A DNA stretch of 64,000 nt, from contig NZ_FNIX01000003.1 of the NCBI RefSeq assembly GCF_900104175.1, positions 620,001-684,000 of the forward strand. The letters are read 5' to 3'. The DNA comes from Lentzea jiangxiensis (GTDB lineage Bacteria; Actinomycetota; Actinomycetes; Mycobacteriales; Pseudonocardiaceae). The translations under genes were made by a program, and so were the position numbers. This document shows positions 50,201 to 58,659 of the stretch, piece by piece. Below the pieces are notes generated by a model, which searched no databases, was not told where the DNA came from, and saw nothing but the letters and a program-made list of their open reading frames with translations. Position 1 is the first letter of the stretch. The number at the start of each line of letters is the position of its first letter.

Positions 50201-52865
50201 CGGCCAGCGCGGCCTCGGTGAACTCGTCCGCGTCGAGCTCACCCGGCGCCACGGCGAGCAGGTCGTCGGCGTAGCAGCGCAGCGCCGACTGGTACCACGA
50301 CAGGGTCGGTCCGTAGTGCGCGGCGATGACGCCGGTGGTCTCCTCGCGGCCCTCCCACAGGTGCCCGTGTTCGGCCAGGAAGCGCTCGGCCACGTCCAAC
50401 GCCATCAGCTGGGTGCGGTCGACGGCGTCCGACACCGCGGCGGGCAGCCTGCTCACCTTCCACTCCGGCGCCGGGTAGGGCATCGGGAAGCCGGCGTCGT
50501 CAGCAGGCGCACGCCCGTCGCCCAGGCGCGCCGCGACGTCGGCCGAGGCCGGTGCGCCCGGCAGGTGGGCGCTCCACGCGACCAGGACGATGCGATCGTC
50601 CTTCGCCGCCGGCCGCGAGGCGGGCACGGGCTCACCCGGGCCGGGCTCGTCGCGCAGCAGCAGGTGCCCGTTGGTCCCGCCGAACCCGAACCCGGAGACG
50701 CCGACCAGGCGCGGTCCGGCGGGCAGCGGTGTGTCCCGAGTGGGGACGGTGACGTGCTCCGCGGTCGCCGCCGCGCCGGGTTGTGGCCGCTGGGCGGGGA
50801 TCACACCGTGGCGCAGGGCCAGCAGCGCGTGGATCACCGACACCGCGCCCGCGGCCCACCCCGTGTGCCCGATCAGGGACTTGTTGCTGGTGCACAACAC
50901 CTGCCGACCGGCCGCCGACCGGTTCAGCGCGGTCAGCTCGACCTCGTCACCCGCCCTGGTGCCGGTACCGTGCCCGACCACCCAGACCGGGGCGTGCTCC
51001 TGCCCGGCGCGTGCGATCGCCAGTTCCTGCCCGCGGCGGTTGGGGGCCGCGATGGCCTTGCCCCGGCCGTCGGCCGCGGCACCGAACCCCGCCAGCACAC
51101 CGAGCACCTTCTGGCCGTCGCGCCGGGCGTCACCCAGCCGTCGAAGTGCCACGACCGCCGCACCGTCGGAGAAGAGCGTGCCGTCCGCGGAACCGTCGAA
51201 CGCGTTGACCGCTCCCCGGCGGCTGAGGCCGCCGAGCTTGCTGAACAGCACGTTGAACCGCGGGGTGACCATGAAGTAGCCCCCGCACAGCGCCAGGTCG
51301 GTGCTGCCTTCCTGGAGAGCGGCCACACCCAGGTCGATGGCGTAGAGCGACGAGGAGCACGCGGTGTCCACGATCGTCACGGGCGTGGTGTCCGGCAGCA
51401 GGCCGCGCACCGCGTTGCGGACGATCCCGTCCGGCAGGTGGTTCTCGGGGCTGCCCGCGGCCAGCCGGTAGCGCTCCCGCAGCAGGGAGCGCAGCCGTTC
51501 CGCCCCCGGCCCCGCGGGCGTCGGCCAAGCCTCGGCGAGCATGCGGGCGTACCCCTCGACCACCATCGCCTGCTCGAAGTGCTGATCGCCGTCGGAGCAG
51601 GCACCGATGAACAGCGAGGAACGGGACGACGGCCCGTCCGGCAACGCCTGCCCCAAGGCGTGGCGCAGCCAGGACGACGACAGGCTGGCGTCGGGAGCGA
51701 CGTCCTCATGCCGTCCCATCCGGACGAATCCCGCGGTGCGCGCGTACGTGCGGTCGCGGTCGCCCGGATCGGCGGCCCAGAAGGTGTCGAGCGGATAGCG
51801 GTCCCCCGGTTCGCTGAACGCGGGCTCGCCGGCGCGCAGCAGTTCCCAGAACTGCTCGGGCGACTCCGCGCCGGGAACGACCATCCCCATCCCGACGACG
51901 GCGATGGCACCGTCGTCATCGGCAGGATCAGGGGTGCGGTCCGCCGCCCGATCAGAGGTGCGGGCGGGCGCACTGTCCGAGGTGTGGGCGGGCACATCGT
52001 GAACCGGCGCATCCGACGCGCTGGGCTCGGCGACGTCGGCGACGTCGGCGACGGGCCGCGGGGCGTCGCCCCACGTGCCCCCGGCGCGGATCAGCGCACC
52101 GCCCAGCCGGATCCCGCCGTCGTTGACGACGTTCTCCCCCGTGATCCACGACGCCTCCGGCGAGGCGAGGAAAGCGACGAGCTTCGCGTGTTCCTCGACC
52201 GTGCCCAGACGGCCGAGCGGGGTGCCCGCGACCGTCGCCTCCAGGACCTCTTCGCTGCGGGGGAACAACTCCACGGTCTTGCTGACGAGCATTCCCGCGG
52301 ACGCCATGTTCACCCGGATGCCGTGCGGGCCGAACTCCACGGCGAGGTACTTCGTCAGCTGTTCGAGGGCGCCCTTGCACACCGCGACGCAGCTGTAGTT
52401 GTCGATGACGACGCTGGTGCCGATCGAACCGAGGTTCACGATCGCGCCGCCGCGGTCCTTCATGAGCGGGAAGGCGGCACGGCAACAACGGCGCGGGCCG
52501 TGCACGTTGGTGTCGATCGCCCTTTCCCAGTCGCGGTCGGTCAGCACGTGACCGGGTTCGAACACCCCGCGCGCGGCGTTGTTGACCAGCACGTCGAGCC
52601 GCCCGTGGCGGCGCGCGACGTCGGCGAACATCTCCTCGACCGCGTCCTGCTTGGCCACGCTCGCCCGCAGGTGCTCCGCGGAACCGCCGTCCGCGAGGAT
52701 GTCCGCCACGGTCTGCCGCGCGGCGTCGATGTCGTGGAACCAGTTCACGATCACATGGCCGCCACCTCGGGCCAGCTCGCGCGCGATGGCCCGGCCCTGT
52801 CCCTTGGAGCCTCCCGTCACCAGGCAGATCCGGTCGGCGAAAGCACCGGTACGTGGACTGTTCAC
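47283..52865 (-). CDS. PUFA-synthase-like iterative PKS: SDR-KS-CLF-KR-DH
   Basis: An 1860-residue protein. Residues 1-262 are an SDR with a FabL/FabI-like look (VTGGSKGQGRAIARELA, VNNAARGVFEPGH). The KS (about 322-740) has Cys near 502 in DTACSSSL, HGTGT near 633 and KSLIGHTGWAAG. A second KS-like half (about 760-1070) has lost the Cys (QLADAGPDATAH), as in chain-length factors. The KR (1275-1560) has VVTGGARGITAA. The hotdog DH (1590-1840) has LVDHTVNGKPTMHGTG. No AT or ACP is present; the coupled AT-ACP gene (GTGA overlap) supplies them. The make-up resembles PUFA, zeamine or glycolipid-type synthases. Together with the PfaD-like gene at 1-1.5 kb it could build a reduced or polyene chain. 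Confidence 0.85.
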   Translation of the reverse strand: MNSPRTGAFADRICLVTGGSKGQGRAIARELARGGGHVIVNWFHDIDAARQTVADILADGGSAEHLRASVAKQDAVEEMFADVARRHGRLDVLVNNAARGVFEPGHVLTDRDWERAIDTNVHGPRRCCRAAFPLMKDRGGAIVNLGSIGTSVVIDNYSCVAVCKGALEQLTKYLAVEFGPHGIRVNMASAGMLVSKTVELFPRSEEVLEATVAGTPLGRLGTVEEHAKLVAFLASPEASWITGENVVNDGGIRLGGALIRAGGTWGDAPRPVADVADVAEPSASDAPVHDVPAHTSDSAPARTSDRAADRTPDPADDDGAIAVVGMGMVVPGAESPEQFWELLRAGEPAFSEPGDRYPLDTFWAADPGDRDRTYARTAGFVRMGRHEDVAPDASLSSSWLRHALGQALPDGPSSRSSLFIGACSDGDQHFEQAMVVEGYARMLAEAWPTPAGPGAERLRSLLRERYRLAAGSPENHLPDGIVRNAVRGLLPDTTPVTIVDTACSSSLYAIDLGVAALQEGSTDLALCGGYFMVTPRFNVLFSKLGGLSRRGAVNAFDGSADGTLFSDGAAVVALRRLGDARRDGQKVLGVLAGFGAAADGRGKAIAAPNRRGQELAIARAGQEHAPVWVVGHGTGTRAGDEVELTALNRSAAGRQVLCTSNKSLIGHTGWAAGAVSVIHALLALRHGVIPAQRPQPGAAATAEHVTVPTRDTPLPAGPRLVGVSGFGFGGTNGHLLLRDEPGPGEPVPASRPAAKDDRIVLVAWSAHLPGAPASADVAARLGDGRAPADDAGFPMPYPAPEWKVSRLPAAVSDAVDRTQLMALDVAERFLAEHGHLWEGREETTGVIAAHYGPTLSWYQSALRCYADDLLAVAPGELDADEFTEAALAVGRAVRAGTAASTPDTQPGLMGNVIASRIANRHNLNGAVQLADAGPDATAHAVQTAVRHLRGGALDLALVLSLNGNSTDELRTLLGRGPLGEGAFLFALARESTAAAAGWPVLCQVSVATGSAGAQAPRPLDYLGANGACDLIGELARLGESPRVIAAGPSAPGIVLTPHRPARSAPRNERYVCTYVEEPASDAEWTTAPGPDWLVVVQPGCEESVPAQVRESGAHVHVLDETTPVEAQFPDAATGAGRFSHVRLFASTGGSAPGEAVPEGTLRAHEALFLAAKSCRDRIDAGGSLGVHLVDELRSGVPHASAGLFTGIVSSLAWDLRGARLAVVISSETGGWDTLNREVAGYRGYPAVLHHDGVRLRTKLVPAPLDLSSNVSPLRPGSVVVVTGGARGITAACAKELASRTPLRLWLLGSSRLQDVPEDLLYAGDEQLPGLRADFLKSERARTPGASVREVMARFDRLLNARESQRNLRELRALCGEDAVDYLSCDLTDAEAVRSAVETIRQVTPDVDLLVHGAGLHNGGDISRLTVDGLRHIRGVKVDGYRNLKAAFGTAQPAQWCNFGSVAGLVGLPGETDYAPGNDFLHGAARQAALVRGADERTLIWPIWAEIGMGGSELMQGNNERAGIMAPLAPAEGVRHLAAELSTPSVAQPLVAFLNAKERATFGEQFPGFVHPVPERTRWMLGTPHRITRGATQWLLDLGERTAGFLVDHTVNGKPTMHGTGLATIAAEAATAVMPGLPVRTLENLRFSAFVAPKAGPGNPYRVTARPDGPDRVHVRITSDVVDRRGRVLRADRQHFACDVVLGALPVPPLARNVVTDRPSEDPYYRDDSAVVLRGVYRASADGREGPDGTSSRWVLVPPATEADHALLENPPVPTVMLDALARTRLLRTDGNGVHLVAVPRFIDRIEFFTTGSDAAVSKSNPDGILLVHVDDANVEEAVNADGRVLIRISGCETFDVGDTS

Positions 52866-54334
52866 GCCTTCACCCGGCCAGCCCCGAGCTTGGTGAGCAG
52901 CTCGGCGATCGACTCCAGGGTGGTGTAGTCGGTGATCCGGATGTCGGCCTCGGGGAGGTCGTACTTCTGGCGGGCCCGCTGGAGCAGCTCGGTCTGCCGG
53001 ATGGAGTCGATGCCCAGGTCCGCCTCGAGTTCGATGTCGGCCTCGAACACTTCCTCCGGATAGCCGACGGCGGAGGCGTACAGGGTGCGCAGCTCGTCCA
53101 CCAAGCCCGGCGCGTCCGCGCCCCCGGACGGCGCGGGTTCAGCGGGCGCGGGTGCTGTCGTGGGGACGGCGGCAGCAGGCGCGGGTGCCGTCGCGGGAAC
53201 GGCAGCAGCGGGCACAGGGACCTGCTGCGTGCCCGATCGGGCAGGTTCGACCGGCGCCGCGTCCGTTCGGGCGCTCGCGACGGGTGACCCGTTCGAACCG
53301 GCCTGCGCCACCGGCGATCCGTTCGGCCCTGCCTGTGCGACCGGTGACCCGGCCTCAGAGCTGGAGGACGTGGCGAACGCGCTGCGCAGTTCGTCGAGGG
53401 TCCGGCGCTGCCGCAACGGTGCCGCGGTCTGCACGCCCGGCAGGCACGCGCTCACGAGGTCGGTCAGGGCGCCGCGCGCACCGCACTCGAGGAAGTGGGA
53501 GTACCCGTCACCCCGCACCGACACCAGGGCCGGCAGGAAGCCGACCTCCCGTTCCAGGTGGCTGGTCAGGATCTCCCGGCTGTCCTGCTCGGTCTCGACG
53601 TAACGGCCCAGCACCGGCGAGTACATCGGCACCCGCGGGGCGCGTACCCGGACCTCGGCCACCTCCGCCTCGAACAACCGGTTCGCCGCCGCCAGCAGCC
53701 GGTTGTGGAACGGGTACGGGACACGCAGGCGCGTCGCCTCGATCCCGAGCAGGCCGGCCAGCGCCGTCAGCCGGTCCAACGACTCGTGCGGGCCCGAGAC
53801 CACGACCTGGTCGTATCCGTTGTGGGCCGCGACCGTCAGGCCGCGGTCAGCCAGGGAGCCGACGACGGCGTTCGCCCGCTGTCGCCCGACGCGCAGCGCG
53901 ACCATTCCCCCCTCGGCGTCGGGCGAAGCGCGCAGCGCGCGGTCACGCGCGATCACGAGCCGGACCCCGTCCGCCAGGCTGAGCGCTCCCGCGGCGGTCA
54001 ACGCCGCGAACTCGCCGAAGCTGTGGCCGATCACGAGACCCGGTGTGACGCCGGCGAGCTCACGGGCCAGGTCCAGGACCGCCAGTTCGGTGGCGAAGAT
54101 GGCCAGGCTCAAGGCAGGGACGTCACTGGCCAGCAGCATGTCCAAGGTCGGCGCGTCCGCGCTCTCCAGCAGGGTGGAGATCGTGGGGCCGCCGTGCCGG
54201 AGGGAGATCGCATCGACCTGACCGACAACAGGCGGCAGTGAACGGTCGGCGCACACGCGTGAAAGGCCACCGGGCAAGTACCCGCCTTGTCCTGGGAACA
54301 GGAAGACCGGCTCGGAAGACGACGAATAAGACAC
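52862..54334 (-). CDS. AT-ACP didomain protein of the PUFA-like synthase
   Basis: A 490-residue protein. The AT (about 8-300) starts VFLFPGQGGYLPGGL, has the nucleophile IGHSFGEFAA near 105 and the loop PYPFHN. It is a sister of the discrete AT at 23.9 kb. A Pro/Ala-rich linker (about 320-405) contains tandem 'GSPVAQAG' units and PATAPAPAAAVP stretches. The single ACP has LGIDSIRQTELL with Ser near 443. One ACP is unusual beside the tandem ACPs of true PUFA synthases. GTG start; first gene of a two-gene operon with the SDR-KS-CLF-KR-DH protein. Confidence 0.88.
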   Translation of the reverse strand: MSYSSSSEPVFLFPGQGGYLPGGLSRVCADRSLPPVVGQVDAISLRHGGPTISTLLESADAPTLDMLLASDVPALSLAIFATELAVLDLARELAGVTPGLVIGHSFGEFAALTAAGALSLADGVRLVIARDRALRASPDAEGGMVALRVGRQRANAVVGSLADRGLTVAAHNGYDQVVVSGPHESLDRLTALAGLLGIEATRLRVPYPFHNRLLAAANRLFEAEVAEVRVRAPRVPMYSPVLGRYVETEQDSREILTSHLEREVGFLPALVSVRGDGYSHFLECGARGALTDLVSACLPGVQTAAPLRQRRTLDELRSAFATSSSSEAGSPVAQAGPNGSPVAQAGSNGSPVASARTDAAPVEPARSGTQQVPVPAAAVPATAPAPAAAVPTTAPAPAEPAPSGGADAPGLVDELRTLYASAVGYPEEVFEADIELEADLGIDSIRQTELLQRARQKYDLPEADIRITDYTTLESIAELLTKLGAGRVKA

Positions 54335-54465
54335 GATGAGATCCTTATGTTGGAGCGGGACAACGGATTTCAGAGCACCGGAAAGGGGACGGCTCCGGCT
54401 TCGGCGAAGCCGGAGGATCGCTCGGCCGACAGAATGTCAGCGGTGCGCGTGCCGCCACGAGCACG

Positions 54466-54574
54466 CGTTCCGGCTGGCGGATCGGAGCCCTTCACGCCGT
54501 GGTCGCCGAGTGGTCTCATCGCCCGCTGCTGTCGCTGTAGGCGAGAACACCGACGGAGGTCCCGGTAACCGGAA
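54466..54574. promoter_or_regulatory. Two degenerate operators upstream of the AT-ACP operon
   Basis: GTTCC-N7-GGATC (about 54466-54482) and GTCCC-N7-GGAAC (about 54558-54574), each one mismatch from the exact palindrome. They lie 130-240 bp upstream of the AT-ACP start. The second uses the same GTCCC variant as the site before the ACP-KS-AT-AT-ACP PKS. Confidence 0.35.
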
Positions 54575-54938
54575 CGCACCCGCCGAGAAATCAGTGACCA
54601 CTGTCCACCTTCGTCAATCTGTTCTCGTCATCTCTGACGTCCGCTCCTCCGTTTCACACCGCGGGTGGGTTCGGCCTGCCTGCCGCCGAAGTCGATTCGA
54701 CCTCGGCGTCCGTCGCACAGGAGGGACTCGTCAGACCGATGCGGTGATTTTTCCGCATCGACAGAGAAATGCTGAGACGACCCAGGAAACCTGCCTGTCT
54801 TCGAACTCCACGACAACGGTCTCGCCACCTCGACCGCATTGCGGCATCATCGCCGCGAACCACTTCCAGCCTGCGCAACAGAATGGCGGGGACGGAGCGG
54901 CCCACCACCTTCTGCCACGCTCGCTGGACGACACCCCA
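54575..54938. other. Intergenic region, no recognisable gene
   Basis: Between the AT-ACP promoter and the repeats. On the minus strand a stretch reading VDDSWGVVQRAWQKVVGRS is protein-like but short and unsupported by a start site. It may be a remnant. Confidence 0.25.
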
Positions 54939-54939
54939 C

Positions 54940-55290
54940 GAGTCGTCCACCGGCAATCTCGAAGAGGCGATCACGTTCCGCTGTTACGCCAACGAGGCTA
55001 AGCAGGTTCGAGCCGGTCGGACTACGGAAGTCCGCAGTCCGGTCCCCGAAGGCCGGATGATGCGGCGGCCACCCAGGAGTGCGGTCGTTCACCAGCGGCA
55101 ACGACGACGAGGCGCACCCACCGGGCCAAGAACGGACAGCAGGCCTGCCACGAAAGAGTGACGCACATCGCCGATCGCCTGTCGCGACACTACGGTTGTC
55201 CGCAGCGCGGACTTGTCACGTTGATGCCACACCCGCCGATCACCTGATACCGCGATCGAGCAGCCGACCAGGCTGCCGAGGCGCCTTCTG
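54940..55290. repeat. Intergenic repeats: partner of 7265-7320, then copy 3 of the stem-bearing family
   Basis: First the 55-bp match to 7265-7320. Then the stem GGACT-ACGGA-AGTCC (55018-55032), GGACAGC near 55,133, the core CGGTTGTCCGCAGCGCGGA near 55,192 and GGCTGCCGAGGCGCCTTCTG near 55,270. Order follows copy 1, with about 40 extra bases before the last block. Confidence 0.5.
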
Positions 55291-55521
55291 CTGTCACATC
55301 TTCGCCGAGGAACGGGCAACGGACGAGCTGATCGACAACAAACCACGCTGACGGCGCACATCGTCGCCGATCGATCATGAGCCGCTATTCGTACGGACCC
55401 GGCAGACTCGTATGGACCCGAGCGATCCCGTGTCCGCTTTCCGCCCGGTGAGGCCGTCTCGCGGCGGCCTGTGACAAATCTCAGCGTCACTCGTGCCCAG
55501 GTCCGGCGTTTACGCGCAACC

Positions 55522-55645
55522 CGAACGGAACAGGACCGTTCTCACCCGCGGATCAATGTCACCAAAGTCTTCCTCGCAAGGGGGTCGAGAACTTGACCGG
55601 ACGGGTACCCGTAACGTGGAATCGATAGGAGGAAGATATGAGCTG
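55522..55645 (+). promoter_or_regulatory. Regulatory leader of the LuxR (LAL) gene
   Basis: An inverted repeat GAACGG-N7-CCGTTC lies at about 55522-55540. Further on, AGGAGGAAGAT is followed by ATG-AGC-TGA (about 55637-55645), a two-codon frame with an excellent ribosome site 55 bp upstream of the LAL start. TTGACA occurs just before the LAL start. The arrangement could be a translated leader. Confidence 0.3.
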
Positions 55646-55699
55646 ATCTGAGACAGAAAACCACCCGATTGGCTTAGTTGACAACTACGGAGCGCATAA

Positions 55700-58591
55700 A
55701 TGGTCGCCGACGCACACCAGCACTCAGGCAGCAGCGCCATCCTCGTTGGTCGCGGCGCGGAGTTGGAACGCATCGTCGATGCTTTCGAATCGGCGAAGCG
55801 CGCGACACCCTCCACCCTCCTGGTCGAGGGCACGCCCGGCCTCGGCAAGACCGCCCTGCTGGACGTGGCGTGCGAGCTCGCCTCCGAGCACGGGTTCCTG
55901 GTCTGCCGCGCGAAAGCCTCGCTGATGGAGCGGGAGACGCCCTTCGCCGTGGTCCAGCAGCTCTTCGAGCACCTGCGCGACGAGTTGCCGCCCGGCCCCG
56001 GGGGTGAAGCCCCACCGCCCGGGTACGACCTCATCGCCGGGCACCTCACCGCCGATGGGGACGACGTCGGCGAGTTCCAGGTCCAGCGGGCGATTCGCGA
56101 CCTCTACCGCTTCACGGCCGCGCTCGCCCAGCACACACCGCTGTGCCTGGTCGTCGACGACGTGCAATGGACGGACGTCTCGTCGTTGCGCTGGCTCAAC
56201 TACCTCGTGCACCGCGTCGTCAAGCTCCCGATCGTCCTGCTGATGACCCGCACACCCGGGATCCGGCCGACCGATCCCCTGCTGATCGCGGAGCTGGAGA
56301 TCTACTCCGAGCGCATGAGGCTCGCGTTCTTCACCGCGCGCAACATCGCGCAGCTCACCGAACGAATGCTCGGGCTGACGCCGGACGAGAAGTTCACCCA
56401 GGCTTTCATCGATGCCACCGGCGGCTGCCCCACGGTGACGCGGCACATCCTGGGTGTGATGCGGGAACGATCAGTGCCGCCGAAGGAAAGCGCCGCTCAC
56501 GAACTGCTGCGCCCCGAATGCGAGAAACTCGGCCAGTCGCTGCTCGCGCGGCTCAACCGCCAGTCGCCCGAACTCGTCGAACTCGCCAAGGCGATCGCGG
56601 CCGTGGAGCCGTCGGACCTGGCCCTGCTGACCGCCGTCATGGACGCCGACGCCGGCGAGGTCGCTGATCGGGTGCGGCAGCTGGAAGGCATGGGTGTGCT
56701 CACACCGGACAGCGGGCTGAAGTTCTCGCACGTGGTGATCAGGAACACCATCCAGAGCGCGGTCGGCTACCGGGAAGGCGAGCAGCTGCACGCCAAGGCG
56801 GCGCGGTTCCTGCACGACACGCGTGCACCCGCTCTCGTCGTGGCACGCCATGTCCTGCGCACGCCCGCTCAGTCCAATCCGTGGGCGGTGGAGGTTCTGC
56901 GCACCGCCGCCGACGACGTGATCGCCGAGGGTGATGCCCGCTTCGGGGCACAGCTGCTGGCCAGGGCTCTCGACGAGTCCCCCTCCGCCGTGCAGAGGAA
57001 GGACCTGCTGCTGCGGCTCGGTCTGGCCGAGACCTACTTCGACCCGCGGATGGCCGTGGCGCACCTCGAGGAGGGGATGCTCGGGCTGGAAGATCCGCAG
57101 GAGATCCTCGCGGCCGCCTGCCGGCTCGCGGAGATCTTCTACTTCGACGGTGCCTACGACAGCGCCAGCGAGGTGCTGCACCGGGCCATGGACGAGATCG
57201 GGCCCAAGATGCCCGCGGCTGTCGAAGTGGTGCGCATGCTGGAACGGATCACCGTGCCCTCGCGCGATCCGGAGGCCGGCCAGGTGGACTTCCGCCAGTT
57301 CGACGAGCAGCAGTGGCGCCGCGGTGACGAGCAGAGCCGCAGGCTGGCCGGGCTGATCGCCGAGGACGCCAGCAACCGGGGCGTCGAGCTGGCCCTGTGC
57401 CGCAAGGCCGCGCTCGCGGCGCTGTCCGGCGGCGCGGCCTCCGCGCTGCAGCACCCGCAACGCATGTTCGGAGTGATCAACGCCCTGCTGCGCGCCGACG
57501 AGGCGGAGATCGCGATGCGCCACTGCGACGAGATCCTGCTCGACGCCCAGCGGCAGGGGCTGTCGTTGATCGTCCTGCTGGGTCACTCGCTCCGGTCGCG
57601 GGCGCACCACCACCACGGGTCCTTCACCGACGCCGCCGCGGACGCGGAACTCGCGTTGTCCGCGGCACGGACCGCGAACCTGCCCCTGGACCACCTGGGG
57701 CACGTCTACGCCACCGACGCCTGGGTTCGCGCTCAGCTCGCACTGGGCGACCTCGACGCGGCCAAGAACGCGCTGACGCCCTTCGGCTCTTCCAGGCAAC
57801 TGCCGCAGACCTGGCACCACACCGCCCTGCTGCACGCCAGAGGCGCTGTGCACATGGAACTCGGTGACCACGAGGCAGCGCTCGCCGACCAGCTCGAATG
57901 CGGTGAGCGGTTCCAGGCCTGGGGCCGGCCCAATCCGGCGGTGCGCCCCTGGCGGTCCTCCGCGGCGCTGGCACACCTGCGGCTCGGACAGCCACAACCG
58001 GCCCTGGACCTCGCGTTGCAGGAGCTGACCCTGGCACGGCAGTGGGGTGCGCCGACCGCGATCGGTCGCGCGCTGCTGACCGTGGGCATCGTGACCGGCG
58101 GCGGCGCCGCCGCCCCGTGGCTGACCGAGGCCGACTCGGTGCTGCGCCGATCGACCGCGCGGATGCTGCACGCGGAGGTGCTGCTGGAGCTCGCCGCCAC
58201 GCGGTGGGAGAAAGGACAGCACGACGCCGCCCGGCAGCACCTCGCGGAAGCGCAGTCGCTCGGCCGGCAATGCGGCATCACCGTGCAACCAGGACAGCGG
58301 CTCGCCGGCCTGACCTCCGCCGCCACACGGCACGCACCGGTGCCGCACCACCCCGAACCGACCAACGCCGCGCCCCCCGCTCCCCGGCTCAGCGCACTCG
58401 CACTGACGCCGCACGAGTGCCGCGTCGCCGCACTGGTCCTCGACGGCAACTCCAACGACGAGATCGCCCGCAAACTGAACGTCTCGCGACGCACAGTCGA
58501 ATTCCACCTCACCAACATCTACCGCAAGCTCGGCGTACGCCGGCGCACCCAGCTGTCCTCCGCACTGGCGGGTCTCGTCCCACGTACGTGA
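55700..58591 (+). CDS. Large ATP-binding LuxR-family (LAL) transcriptional regulator
   Basis: A 963-residue LAL protein. The N-terminal AAA-type domain has Walker A VEGTPGLGKTALLD near 43 and Walker B CLVVDDVQWTD near 150. The long middle is helical and TPR-like. The C-terminal LuxR helix-turn-helix reads LTPHECRVAALVLDGNSNDE then IARKLNVSRRTVEFHLTNIY. LALs are common cluster-situated activators of PKS loci. ATG 55700 follows GGAG, and the ATPase domain begins within 15 residues, so the start fits. It faces away from the AT-ACP operon over 1.36 kb and is a prime candidate to drive the locus. Confidence 0.93.
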   Translation: MVADAHQHSGSSAILVGRGAELERIVDAFESAKRATPSTLLVEGTPGLGKTALLDVACELASEHGFLVCRAKASLMERETPFAVVQQLFEHLRDELPPGPGGEAPPPGYDLIAGHLTADGDDVGEFQVQRAIRDLYRFTAALAQHTPLCLVVDDVQWTDVSSLRWLNYLVHRVVKLPIVLLMTRTPGIRPTDPLLIAELEIYSERMRLAFFTARNIAQLTERMLGLTPDEKFTQAFIDATGGCPTVTRHILGVMRERSVPPKESAAHELLRPECEKLGQSLLARLNRQSPELVELAKAIAAVEPSDLALLTAVMDADAGEVADRVRQLEGMGVLTPDSGLKFSHVVIRNTIQSAVGYREGEQLHAKAARFLHDTRAPALVVARHVLRTPAQSNPWAVEVLRTAADDVIAEGDARFGAQLLARALDESPSAVQRKDLLLRLGLAETYFDPRMAVAHLEEGMLGLEDPQEILAAACRLAEIFYFDGAYDSASEVLHRAMDEIGPKMPAAVEVVRMLERITVPSRDPEAGQVDFRQFDEQQWRRGDEQSRRLAGLIAEDASNRGVELALCRKAALAALSGGAASALQHPQRMFGVINALLRADEAEIAMRHCDEILLDAQRQGLSLIVLLGHSLRSRAHHHHGSFTDAAADAELALSAARTANLPLDHLGHVYATDAWVRAQLALGDLDAAKNALTPFGSSRQLPQTWHHTALLHARGAVHMELGDHEAALADQLECGERFQAWGRPNPAVRPWRSSAALAHLRLGQPQPALDLALQELTLARQWGAPTAIGRALLTVGIVTGGGAAAPWLTEADSVLRRSTARMLHAEVLLELAATRWEKGQHDAARQHLAEAQSLGRQCGITVQPGQRLAGLTSAATRHAPVPHHPEPTNAAPPAPRLSALALTPHECRVAALVLDGNSNDEIARKLNVSRRTVEFHLTNIYRKLGVRRRTQLSSALAGLVPRT

Positions 58592-58609
58592 CCCCGGAAA
58601 GCAGGCACA

Positions 58610-58639
58610 CCGGGCACCGCACCACCCCGCGGTGCCCGG
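58610..58639. terminator. Bidirectional terminator between LAL and thioesterase genes
   Basis: Perfect 11-bp stem CCGGGCACCGC / GCGGTGCCCGG with an eight-base loop between two convergent stops. Confidence 0.8.
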
Positions 58640-58659
58640 CCGGCACGGGGGCGAACCGG

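Noticed and set aside
53000-53400. Tandem GSPVAQAG units as a mobile or regulatory repeat
   Set aside because: They are in frame within the AT-ACP linker and are best explained as a flexible Pro/Ala-rich linker.
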